Shown piece after piece: positions 6,801 through 14,291 of a stretch of 20,316 nt of DNA. The notes under the pieces were generated by a model. It was not told where the DNA came from and searched no databases. It was given only the letters and a program-made list of their open reading frames with translations. How positions within the stretch are numbered: the first letter of the stretch is position 1; each line of letters begins with the position of its first letter. Source of the stretch: Elysia marginata (taxonomy: Eukaryota; Mollusca; Gastropoda; Plakobranchidae); assembly GCA_019649035.1 (NCBI GenBank), contig BMAT01003935.1, forward strand, positions 355,474-375,789, written 5' to 3'. The position numbers and the translations under genes were made by a program.

Positions 6801-9795
6801 AAGAGAAAGAGAAAGAAAGATAGCAGAGGAAGAAAAAGACAACAAAAGAGAGTGATCATGAGAGAAGTGGATAGATATAAAAACAAAATTTGTGTGTATT
6901 CTTTTTAGACCTTGAAGGCCATGCTGTAGCTCTCTATGGCCTCCATCAATGTCTTGGCGTCTACCAGTCCCTTGTTCGCACCCACGCCCATCCCCACTCC
7001 AACCCCTACGCCAGCGCAGCAGTGGTGGTGGTGATGGAAGCAGCTGCAGTCTCCGCCTTTGGGCACCCAAGGATTTCGCGTCGACTTCATGATGCGCATG
7101 GGTTGTCCCTCCAGCAGTTCATAGTTGAGAGTCCGGTATGCCTTTTCGGCTAGCCACCAAGAAACAATTTACATTCAGTTGAAGTATGGAGGGAAACAAG
7201 CTGGGAAAATATCTTAGGTAATCAAAACTATGGTAATGAACTCAACTTTGTAGTTAATTTTGTCATAATTATAGCTAACATTGTTGCTGTTGTTACTGAT
7301 GATAATAGTGGTGGTGGTGTAGCTGTTTGCATTATCGCTCAGACAACTGGATTTTTTAAAATATCGTAATGATACGTGATTTTTGGAATTTCGGAAAACC
7401 AACTAAACAAACACGACTATACACTATAGTGCCGTTGTGCTTTCAACATGGTATAAGTTATTCTTTAACCACAAAGAGGTGGTACACTGAGTCCAATTCG
7501 GGCGAAATAAAGCCAAAACTTATTTGCTTTTTCAAATATGTTGATAGTGCGCTGAAACGCTTCTGGAAAAATCACGCTGTTCATTTGCACTGTATCTTAT
7601 TACATTATGCTCCCTGTCATTAGAGTTTTATTGGCGTTATTGAAACATTGAACAGCATTCTCATCATTAAAAAATACTTTATAAGATAGTTTTATTCCAT
7701 AGTTGAGGTATGATTCTGAGTTACCCCATTATGTCAACTTACAATGAGATAAGTAATTTTAGACACATCAGAATATTTAACTATTAACCAGAATTAATAG
7801 GGTATGAATATATTATGCATTTTCCAAAGAACAAAAAATAGTCTTAGCTTACCTTCTGCAGGATTTTCAAAATTGACGTAAGCGTAACACAGCGAGTTGC
7901 CCGTCACCCAGTCTCGACACAGCTTCACAGATGTAACAGTCCCCATCGGGGCAAACTTCTTATAGAGTATCACCTGAAACGATTGGATATAGATCTACCT
8001 ATTTTCAAACTGAGCCCGTACAGATCCTCATTAAAGATAAATAATGAAAACGTGGATAATTTTAGGACGATTTCTAGCTAATAATCCACATTCTCTTTGT
8101 CTATCCTAAAATACCCAACCAGCATTACTTCAGAAAGATACCATTGATGCCCTATGTGCTGATCTGTGAGTCCTTTGACCAAATGAAGAGCAACTATATG
8201 TTCACCTACGCAAACTGAGCCATTACTTTGACCACAATATTTCTAGATTTGTATCCACAACCTTGCGCCAAACATAAGGTCTACCCTTATCAATCAAAAC
8301 AAGTTTCACACAGTTCCTTCAGCAAATCAAAAAAAAAAAAATAAAAAAAATAAAAAAAAACGACAAAGAAAATAAACTTGTTAAGTGCATTGGAATATCG
8401 GGGTTGTATTTGAGTCATAAATGCTAAGCTTTTCAAGTTAAAAATACCAACCACCAAGGAATGGTTTTAATATTGATAAAGTCCCAAGTTCATAGTCTTG
8501 GCGTTCCACGTATAGATTTGCGATGTTGCAAAATGAGCAAAACGTATTCATGACTCATCTAGGTCTATATCTAGTCTATTCCCCTTGCCTCGATCAAAAC
8601 TAGTAATTTTTGCTTATAATCTAATCTAGATTTACCATGAAAGAACATCATAGTTGAAGCAGTTGTCGGCATTTCATTGAAGCAGCTACTTTGGTAACCA
8701 ATATTTAAGTCAATATATCGCTTTCGTTTTATAATGGCTAATTTAAAGGCCATTCATTACGGCAAAATAATTTGTCTCGCTGGGAGCCCACCTTTGGTAC
8801 AGAACCGTGCTCTGTTCCTTCAAAGAGAGATTTAATTAAGCATGTAATGGAGTCTTCTCTGGTGTATACTCAAAGTGCTCCCCAGGACCGATAATAGTCA
8901 AAGAGAAAATCAACAACAGGAAAAACACGATTTACCGGTATTTAAGTTTTGTAACGTAGAAAAAGATCTAATTTCTAGGTATACATAGATTAGATGCTAG
9001 ATAACGCTATAGATAAGAACAACCTTCACAACCTTCTCTTGAAGAACTTGGCAAGCTATTTGCTGAAAGTATAGATCTAGATCTATAATACACGCACAGG
9101 CTGTAAAAGAAATAACTAGGTCTAACAAAAAAAAAAAAACGATTAGTTAATCTAGATTCTAGATCGTAGTCAACATATGAACACTGATGTAGATCTAAAT
9201 ATTAGCTCTAGATTCTATCTTTAAATTTTGTAGCCTACATTTTCAGCACCGTAATTGCAAAACACAAAATTTATAAAGACAAAGACACTTAAAAACAACT
9301 TGTACCGGTCCCCTGTAGACTAACAAGATCATATTACTTAATATGAATGGATATTTTGCAATTCCTGGCGGCACAGAGTAGATTAGATTCTACGTTCGGT
9401 TTCGGAAGATGAGTTTTCTCAAAATCCCTATATCGTACTGATATTGTGCGTTTTGTTGGCTATTTTCAAACTTTTGCAGGTAGATCTATATTTTAAGATG
9501 TAGACTAGATTTCTGTATATATTTAGATTCTAGATCTAGATCTACATCCTAAAATTTATCTGATATTTGCATCTTGAGATCTAGACCTAGATAGATTATT
9601 TTTCACTGTTCTGTAGTTATCCTAGAGGTTAGACTTACAGGCCCTAAAGATCTACTCTTCTTGGATAAAGCTTTATGTCTTTTCTTGACGTACCTCATTG
9701 ACATGAGGAAGCAGCTCTCCAACGAAGAGCGAAGCAGCTGACATGCTGGCCAGAGTAGACGGAATGTCCTGGGTCGTCGACGTTGTCGATGTCAT
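718..9795 (-). CDS. Divergent poly(A)-binding-protein-like RNA-binding protein, complete, 12 coding exons, 729 aa
   Basis: Coding exons (minus strand, 5' to 3'): 9795-9694, 7973-7853, 7149-6911, 6583-6534, 6203-6062, 5763-5689, 4915-4796, 4379-4179, 3893-3819, 3284-2863, 2539-2062, 882-718. All introns are GT-AG and the phases agree (0,1,0,2,0,0,0,0,0,2,0), giving 2190 nt with no internal stop. Predicted domains: RRM1 (about residues 22-96), an eroded RRM2 region (about 103-186), RRM3 (187-265), RRM4-like A (320-395), an Asn/Asp/Ser-rich linker (397-644), and RRM4-like B (645-718). Known for the family: PABPC proteins bind poly(A) tails in the cytoplasm through four RRMs and recruit partners through a C-terminal MLLE domain, at about 630-640 aa. 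Here the protein is longer, ends 11 residues after the last RRM and has no MLLE. The start is the first ATG after an in-frame TGA at 9852-9850, with G at -3. Inference: a lineage-specific PABPC paralog with intact reading frame, probably still binding A-rich RNA through RRM1 and RRM3 but unable to use MLLE partners. Confidence 0.86.
1172..1258 (+). mobile_element. LTR-end-like sequence with TATA box, poly(A) signal and primer-binding site
   Basis: TATATAAA at 1172-1179, ATTAAA at 1222-1227, then TGGCGACGA at 1250-1258. The last is complementary to a tRNA 3' end ...TCGTCGCCA, as I recall for the tRNA-Ser(GCU) type, and is the usual position and form of a Ty3/gypsy primer-binding site directly after an LTR. 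The left LTR edge is not identifiable and no gag or pol follows, so this would be a relic. Confidence 0.35.
1435..1615. mobile_element. MITE-like element, copy 1
   Basis: 181 bp with imperfect terminal inverted repeats: the left end reads ATGGTTCTGACCTAAACCTA and the right end, reverse-complemented, ATGGTTCTCACTTAAATCTA. The flanks TTACCTA and TTACGTA might be a diverged target duplication. A diverged copy of the whole element is at 16068-16254. It has no coding capacity. Confidence 0.65.
2062..2539 (-). CDS. Exon 11: rest of disordered linker and first half of RRM4-like B
   Basis: 478 nt, residues 516-675. Asn/Ser-rich at first, then an Ala-rich stretch (about 531-550), then an acidic run of Asn and Asp. 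The last 31 residues (ATLSVKNLDESITDEKLESL then FSVYGQVVSAK) are the first half of an RRM whose closest family match is PABPC RRM4 (NLYVKNLDDGIDDERL). RNP2 has Ser where Tyr is usual. It ends phase 0 at SAK. Acceptor gtgcag, donor gtaggg. Confidence 0.88.
2540..2862 (-). other. Intron 10 (323 bp)
   Basis: Phase 2, donor gtgggc, acceptor gtgcag. AT-rich with an A-run; nothing else recognised. Confidence 0.75.
2863..3284 (-). CDS. Exon 10: end of RRM4-like A and first part of the Asn/Asp/Ser linker
   Basis: 422 nt, leaving in phase 2. Residues 376-395 (ALNSMHGKVIYGTRISVNYA) complete RRM4-like A. From 397 the sequence is low-complexity Asn, Asp, Ser, Thr, Gly and Ala, interrupted by one more ordered-looking patch at about 476-496 (NLLKFKDLVTSLANKGHPVN). 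The donor gtgggc after AACTCGAG is preferred over reading on to a nearby stop because it joins exon 11 in phase and restores a Ser codon. DNA on both strands here is open in several frames because of trinucleotide repetition. Confidence 0.85.
3285..3818 (-). other. Intron 9 (534 bp) with a possible retroposon remnant
   Basis: Donor gtatgt, acceptor gacag. From about 3440 to 3770 the plus strand has fairly balanced composition and ends in an A/C-rich tail (AAACAAAC type, about 3740-3770), the pattern of an inserted retroposed element read on the plus strand. I cannot assign it to a family. Confidence 0.5.
3819..3893 (-). CDS. Exon 9: RNP1 of RRM4-like A
   Basis: 25 codons, residues 351-375, LLKNFDGTSKGVGYVIYKDQ and on to DASK. 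The RNP1 octamer is KGVGYVIY, in which the central Phe of KGFGFV is replaced by Val. Acceptor caacag, donor gtatgt, phase 0 at both ends. Its length and phase match exon 6 exactly, which supports a shared exon unit. Confidence 0.88.
4179..4379 (-). CDS. Exon 8: Ser/Gly linker and first half of RRM4-like A
   Basis: 67 codons, residues 284-350. A linker rich in Ser, Thr, Gly and Asn (284-318) precedes RNP2 RICVRNL (321-327) and VDDIRLRKEFERFGPVLHAE. The stretch DDxRLRKEF is characteristic of PABPC RRM4. The aromatic normally at RNP2 position 2 (Tyr in LYVKNL) is Cys here. It ends phase 0 at the recurrent mid-RRM intron position. Acceptor acacag, donor gtggga. Confidence 0.87.
4380..4795 (-). 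other. Intron 7 (416 bp)
   Basis: Donor gtatgt, acceptor acacag. No feature recognised inside. Confidence 0.75.
4796..4915 (-). CDS. Exon 7: end of RRM3 and basic linker
   Basis: 40 codons, residues 244-283. AVNKLNGLVLDGRTLYAGPA matches PABPC RRM3 [20 protein letters not shown]. It is followed by a basic stretch (TRTQRQRDF) that parallels the KKVERQTEL linker after RRM3 in PABPC. Acceptor taaag, donor gtatgt, both phase 0. Confidence 0.9.
4916..5688 (-). other. Intron 6 (773 bp)
   Basis: Donor gtgggt, acceptor taaag. AT-rich; short open frames here have no domain resemblance. Confidence 0.75.
5689..5763 (-). CDS. Exon 6: RRM3 RNP1
   Basis: 25 codons, residues 219-243: VMVDEYGISKGFGFACFTDS and on to AAQR. 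The RNP1 octamer KGFGFACF is canonical, matching PABPC RRM3 KGFGFVSF. Acceptor ctcag, donor gtgggt. Both ends are phase 0. Confidence 0.92.
6062..6203 (-). CDS. Exon 5: first half of RRM3
   Basis: 142 nt, entered in phase 2. Residues 187-218 carry the RNP2 motif FTNVFIKNF, almost identical to PABPC RRM3 (FTNVYIKNF), then DDFKLWKLCKQFGEVISAK. It ends in phase 0 at SAK, the recurrent mid-RRM intron position. Acceptor ttttag, donor gtaaag. Confidence 0.9.
6204..6533 (-). other. Intron 4 (330 bp)
   Basis: Donor gtaagt, acceptor ttttag, phase 2. I looked for a lost RRM2 exon carrying an RNP1 motif and saw none. Confidence 0.7.
6534..6583 (-). CDS. Exon 4: short linker exon in the eroded RRM2 region
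   Basis: 50 nt with a clear acceptor (pyrimidine tract then ctctcag) and a consensus donor (gtaagt). In the frame required by both neighbours it encodes residues 155-170 plus two bases of 171 (TLASQDSGESKTPTGY). No RNP1 motif is present where RRM2 should have one. The alternative frame looks more protein-like but does not fit the phase of either neighbouring exon. Confidence 0.68.
6584..6910 (-). other. Intron 3 (327 bp) with repeats
   Basis: Weak donor gtctaa, good acceptor ctctcag. It contains a long purine-rich tract on the plus strand (about 6735-6885, pyrimidine-rich in the transcript) directly after the donor, and a GAT/GGT repeat at about 6641-6676. Confidence 0.65.
6911..7149 (-). 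CDS. Exon 3: end of RRM1, then Cys/His/Gly-rich segment in place of first half of RRM2
   Basis: 239 nt. Residues 75-102 finish RRM1 (LLEGQPMRIMKSTRNPW, compare PABPC IKGKPVRIMWSQRDP). Residues 103-132 are unlike PABPC: a C-x-C-x-His5-Cys-Cys cluster (109-119) followed by Gly-Val repeats (121-131). Residues 133-154 (ending VDAKTLMEAIESYSMAFK) weakly resemble helix 1 of PABPC RRM2 (IDNKALYDTFSAFG) and end at the same phase-0 intron position as the other RRMs. The donor used here, AAG|gtctaa, is weak. A second in-frame donor, TGG|gtgccc, ends the exon at 7067 and would skip residues 103-154. Acceptor: ggctag. Confidence 0.75.
7150..7852 (-). other. Intron 2 (703 bp)
   Basis: Phase 1, donor gtaagc, acceptor ggctag. 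A short GGT repeat at about 7304-7318; otherwise AT-rich. A plus-strand open frame of 84 codons at 7369-7623 has no recognisable content. Confidence 0.75.
7853..7973 (-). CDS. Exon 2: core of RRM1 with RNP1
   Basis: 121 nt, entered in phase 0 and left in phase 1. It encodes residues 35-74, including LYKKFAPMGTV and VKLCRDWVTGNSL and the RNP1 stretch CYAYVNFENPAE, very close to PABPC RRM1 (GYAYVNFQQPADAE). The acceptor is tttcag and the donor gtaagc. The RNP1 aromatics are kept, so RRM1 should still be able to stack on RNA bases. Confidence 0.9.
7974..9693 (-). other. Intron 1 (1720 bp), with A-run and CTAGATCT-word-rich region
   Basis: Donor gtacgt, acceptor tttcag. An A-rich stretch at about 8328-8361. 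From about 8560 to 9660, words of the type TCTAGATCT and TAGATCTA recur many times on both strands. Long first introns often hold enhancers, but nothing here shows that directly. Confidence 0.7.
9694..9795 (-). CDS. Exon 1: start codon and first part of RRM1
   Basis: 34 codons. The N-terminus is a short Ser/Thr-rich stretch, followed by residues 22-34, which carry the RRM1 RNP2 motif SLFVGEL (PABPC has SLYVGDL). It ends at a codon boundary at HVNE and the donor reads gtacgt. The ATG at 9795-9793 has an in-frame TGA 19 codons upstream with no ATG between, so this is the likely initiator. Confidence 0.87.
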
Positions 9796-10463
9796 AACGT
9801 CCTCGAGCAAGAGGCTAACGAGTTGTCTGGATCTTTTGCTGTTTCCTTGTCATTCCAGCCAACAAACAAGACAATGATATCGCTCTTTTTTGGACTTGTT
9901 GGTGCTTCTATTCTATCTTTTTAATAAATTTAGTTCCAAACTTTCGAGCGTTGCCCCTTTCTCCGCAATTTTGTGTTGTATAAATAAACAGTGACGTCAA
10001 AAATTTGGTTGTGACGATTTTTATTTCTAATGAAGAAACGCGCGTCATGTGTTTGTGCGATGTAGCGTTCAGCACTCTGAACTTCGGGATTTCCATTACA
10101 CACATTCAATTTTATTAAAAAGGAAAGAGTTCGAATGGGCTCTGATTTTGAAAGCAGATTCACTTTTTTCGGCGAATGTTTCGGTTAGTTTTTTTATTCG
10201 CCGTAAAACGGAGAAATTTCTAAAAATAAACCACACTAAGTGATTTTCTGGAGAAAAGAAATGTAGACTAGTCGTTTGTTTATCGCAAGGCCTTTTTAAA
10301 ATTCTGTTTGCCAAGTTGAATTTATATCCCCTATTTGCTTGGATATATGTGTTTAATCTTACCATCGAAGAATTATAATATAGCCGTAAGCCAGTCATTG
10401 GTAGTCTGTGCTACTAGAATTCATAACCATTAAATCCATTTTGAAGAAACCTATGCATTTAGA
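9796..10463. other. Presumed 5' UTR and promoter of the PABPC-like gene
   Basis: No coding sequence seen. In-frame TGA at 9852-9850 fixes the start codon downstream. Transcription start and any untranslated exon cannot be placed from sequence alone. Confidence 0.5.
9992..9999. promoter_or_regulatory. CRE palindrome TGACGTCA upstream of the PABPC-like gene
   Basis: A perfect 8-bp cAMP-response element lies about 200 bp upstream of the initiator ATG, in the expected promoter region. A second partial match, TGACGATT, follows at 10012. A weak TATA-like sequence on the minus strand lies at about 9986-9979. CREB/ATF/CREM-family factors bind such sites; actual use here is inference. Confidence 0.35.
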
Positions 10464-10742
10464 GTCCGAAAAACAGAACCACGAAAACTGAAACAGCCAG
10501 GGCCGAATTATGTATTTCCTAATGCTGTATTTCTGTTTGGATTTACAGCCCAAATACCCTCTAGTAAGATTTCACTATATAAAGTGCATTCTGTTCTTAA
10601 TTGTAAAATTGACTTGCTTATCCACACAGCTCTACTGCGACTCCTGTTCAATTCACCCCAAAAGGGTCCGAAAAACAGTTATACGAAGACTGGATCGGAA
10701 CAACCATGGCCAAATGCTGTATTTTTGTTTAAAGTTCGACCC
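10464..10742. repeat. Degenerate direct repeat, spacing about 200 bp
   Basis: Two related segments, 10464-10552 and 10666-10742, both begin GTCCGAAAAACAG and share GAARACTG, a GGCC motif and a TGCTGTATTTYTGTTT block. They look like decayed repeats within a larger dispersed element; related sequence recurs at 11753-11834. Confidence 0.55.
10523..10610 (+). repeat. Dispersed repeat, copy A
   Basis: Its core at 10554-10610 matches 11778-11834 at 52 of 57 aligned bases without gaps by my count; a CTGTATTTCT block upstream is also shared. Confidence 0.65.
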
Positions 10743-10847
10743 CTACAGAGTAAAAAAAAACTCAATTCATTCTCTCCTCAGATTTGCACCCCTCTCCCTT
10801 CCCCGCACAGTCTGAATATACCATACCTCACAAAATTCTTCTAGTGG

Positions 10848-11178
10848 AGGAGCGTGGCTCAGTGGTTGGCGCGTCGGACTTGTGATCCGGCGGTCGCGGG
10901 TTCGACTCCCAACCACAACATATGTTGTAACTACCTTCGGAAAGCAATATATCCACACTTTCCTCAGTCCGCCCACCTGTAAAATGGGTACCTGGCTATA
11001 GGCAGTGCTTGAAATTTGTAGAATGTTAGTAATTGAGCGCCTAATAGGCAGCCGTGCTGTAATGCTTTGAAATATGAGTTGAATTTGCTATGGTGAGTAT
11101 TGGCCTGCTGGGGGAAAAATGTAAAGTCTTGAGACTGCCTTCGGCGTTGGAAGACTATATATAATCCATATTTTTTTT
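10848..11178 (+). mobile_element. tRNA-derived SINE
   Basis: The head (10848-10917) has an RNA polymerase III A box (TGGCTCAGTGG), a foldable anticodon arm (TCGGA/TCCGG around a 7-nt loop) and a B box (GGTTCGACTCC). The acceptor ends do not pair, so it is not a working tRNA. The body includes a CCACCTGTAAAATGGGTACC block followed by CTGGCTATAGGC, and a short T-rich tail at about 11170-11178. I could not assign the central domain to a named SINE superfamily or find a target-site duplication. Confidence 0.75.
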
Positions 11179-11752
11179 ACCAGTTCTGAAACTTACTTCA
11201 CAGCTTCTCTTTTACTGTTTAGCGTACGATAAGGTACTAAGACCAACAAAATATCGCCATTAGTAGAGACTCCACACTGGTGACGAAGGTCGGTCTCATA
11301 TGGACCCAGAGTGTGTGGGGTGCCTCCTTACGTCTCTTTGGTACGGAGGATAGAAAACTAGACATAAACCTTATTTACATTCGGAAAAAAATATTGTATA
11401 AGATGCATGGAACGTAAAAGAATTTCTACCCAAAAGAAAAAGAGTTTGCAAAAGAATGACAACAAGCATTAAATGAAAATCGATTTCTAAAATCACCGCT
11501 GACCAACCGAGTCATGTTTAGATAAAAGTCGTTGACGCGTTGGTATTTTTGCTGTAAGTTCATTCCAAAGGTTTCTCTCTTAAACGTATAACACATACAA
11601 ATAATAAGAATTATGTCTTTTTATCAACGGAAGTTGGTAAGATTGCCGGGGAAGACATTAATTTGGTAAGATAAAGAACAAAGTGGTGCTCCACCTATAA
11701 TAAAGTTTGCATGCCACCCTTCTTCCATGGAATGTTGTATACAGCAACATCT
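11179..11752. other. AT-rich intergenic DNA
   Basis: No gene seen. A TGGTGACGAAGG sequence at about 11279 resembles a retroelement primer-binding site but has no other LTR hallmark. Confidence 0.5.
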
Positions 11753-11834
11753 TTCTGTATTTCTACTGTGAAAATTAATACCCTCTAGTAAGATTTCAAT
11801 ATGCAAAGTGCATCCTGTTCTTAATTGTAAGATT
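11753..11834 (+). repeat. Dispersed repeat, copy C
   Basis: Same orientation and sequence as the 10523-10610 segment, about 1.2 kb away; the SINE lies between the two. Confidence 0.65.
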
Positions 11835-14024
11835 TTTGTGATTATTAGTAAAAACAAACACAGAGTAAGTAGTTTACGACAACCGTAATTATCTATGCCG
11901 ATAGTTTTCATTCGACATTAATAGTTGGCAAAAATCCCCGAGGCATCTTTTTGTTGCACTTGTACCTAATCATTACTTATTTGGACAATGTACTAGACAG
12001 GATAAAGTTATCCATTGAAGAAATGGGTTCACAATTGTTTTATCGATCTACCCCAATTAAATCAGATATGTATAATCGGTTAGGATAATGTAAAATATTC
12101 ATAATCGGCAGGCCCAACCAGTGTCGGGCGAGCACCTCACAAATTTAGGAGAAAAATAAACTCGAACTTTCTCTTTATTTTAAGGTTTCTTAGCATGTTT
12201 CGTTTCGACCAAAGTATATGAAAAACAAGAACACGTTTGAAGACTGTTTCGAGTTTTATTTTCAATTTTGGCACAGTTTCGATAAATGGTGAATAGAAAA
12301 TGTTTATCACAGATAACGTTTATCACAGATAACGAGCCTACATGAACTGAGATATCGGCGGGTTTTAATGGCTCACGAAAATATTTAAAGCTGCTGTGCA
12401 AAAAGTCATCGTTTTAAAATGGCAGACAAGTAACTTCAATTTCTGTAACTCTTTTCAACCAATTTGTCATAGAAAACGATGTAATAGTATTTTATCTTCA
12501 TCGGCACACATGCAATCGCAAACGCACACACAGTTTAAAAAACAATCCAGTTTTGTTTGGTATCCTCAAGAAACGTTAAACGTAAGTATTTTTTACATTC
12601 CAGCAAGCTGAATGAAATGAAACAAAATTATATAACTAAATTTCATTGAAAAAATCTCGAAATGCACGATAATCGTCTATTTATTCGCTTAGTCCTACAT
12701 ATGGTACGCCCTTCAATAATCTATCTAATAATAAATATCAACTACAAAAAAACAAGAAGAACAAAAACAAAAAATGACATGGAAAAAAAAATATCTTGAA
12801 ATTGTCGATTGATTAAAATTTTTTTTTGAAATGTACGCCCTTAATCTTCCTCTAGGCTCTATGAGTCATCCAATTTTCACTGACCATAAGTTGTTTGATG
12901 AACTCCTTGCTTTGCACTCTGATGGTTAATTTTGTAAAAAAAATTGATCCGCAGCTCTTCAACCTTAACTACTGCATTAAAACGAGAAGCATAGCGACGC
13001 CCTTGCAGGTTAAAGCAAGTCTCTCTACAGTTAAAAGAGCAAACGAACAAAAATTCAGCCTATCCGAAAATACATTTACCCGCAAACTTTTCCTTTGCAA
13101 CCATGCTTTTGTTTTGCATTGTATTTTCGAAAACGTTTTTTTTTTTGTTTTCAAGTTTTTCGGAGGAAAAATTCACTTCACGGATTTTAGAATCCTGTTA
13201 AATAATGGTGTACTTCGTGTAACAGTTTTTGAACTGTGGTTCTAACTTAGGCATTAGACTTTGAAATACGCTCATTGTCCTCCGTATCAATATCAAAGTA
13301 GAACTTATTAGACAAAACTTTTTGAACTTTCTTGAGTCAATAATTTTTTGTGTTATAGCCCTAATGATTTAAAAAAAAATTTAGTTAAATGATTATTTTA
13401 GATCAAAGGGCATTGTTATGCGATAAGCTCGCACTCTTTAATCAGTTCTACTATCCCAAAGGCTGTCTAAATATGAAAAGATGCGTAGGATATACCAATG
13501 ATTACGAGCCAATGTTTCGGCAATGTTAATTGTATTTTATCAAAGTCACCTTGCATTAGAGATTCAACGTAGTAACTCTAAAAAGCAAAAACCACCTTCT
13601 TAACCGTCAATTAAAACTTGAATAATAAAGAGATAGGCCCCTACTTTTTATATTGGTTATAAAATCTACAGGGTATTTTATTTCGAATAAATATTTGTGG
13701 GAAACGAGGTAAACTCTTACGCTCGATGTAATAAGTAAACTTAGCTTTGTTTTCAAGGGAGGCACGCTTCTTTTAAGTACACGTATTTCCTTTTCAAAAG
13801 AATTAATAAAAAAGCATTATGCAATATTTAAAATACATTTCTAACTGTTAGAAATATAATTAATTTACTTGGTCTAGTGCAACTAATGCTGTTGGAAAAT
13901 GGGCATACCTTTGCACTGAAACAAATAATCAATTACACCACAATCATACTTGAAAGTTTGCCTTTCTGTTATAGTCTTTTACACATTTTCTCTCATACGC
14001 CTCAATGATGTTCCACTCTCGTTT
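11835..14024. other. AT-rich intergenic DNA, no gene seen
   Basis: About 2.2 kb without a credible exon. The longest plus-strand frame (12895-13245, 116 codons) is AT-rich, Phe/Leu-heavy and has no recognisable domain. A small exact tandem duplication is at 12302-12333. Confidence 0.55.
12302..12333. repeat. Exact 16-bp tandem duplication
   Basis: GTTTATCACAGATAAC occurs twice head to tail with no mismatch. Each unit is itself a small inverted repeat (TTATC/GATAA). Confidence 0.85.
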
Positions 14025-14044
14025 TCTATCTATCTATCTATTTA

Positions 14045-14090
<46 letters not shown>

Positions 14091-14120
14091 GTATATATCT
14101 GTCTATCTATTTATCTATTT
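14025..14120. repeat. (TATC)n microsatellite
   Basis: About 24 units of CTAT/TATC with a few interruptions (TTTA, GTAT). It produces spurious Leu/Tyr/Ser/Ile open frames. Confidence 0.95.
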
Positions 14121-14291
14121 TATGCATCTATCTTTCGTTCTTTCTAACTATCCATCTATAAAACTGCAGGAAAAATTTAACTCGCGCCCTTTACGCTTCA
14201 TGCCGTCATAGCTCTTTAAAGTTAAGGACTAGCAACAGTTAGAAAACAAAAATTAAAAGAAAATTAGTAAAAGGCCTAGTAACTGGAGGTG

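Noticed and set aside
10848..10919. A functional tRNA gene
   Set aside because: A and B boxes and the anticodon arm exist, but the acceptor ends do not pair and the sequence continues into a SINE body.
11270..11300. Second retroelement primer-binding site (TGGTGACGAAGG)
   Set aside because: There is no TATA box, poly(A) signal or LTR edge at the right spacing.
12895..13245. Plus-strand 116-codon frame
   Set aside because: AT-rich, Phe- and Leu-heavy, no domain, no splice or promoter context; probably a chance frame.
14005..14211. Plus-strand 68-codon frame with Ser-Ile-Tyr-Leu repeats
   Set aside because: It is simply the translation of the TATC microsatellite.
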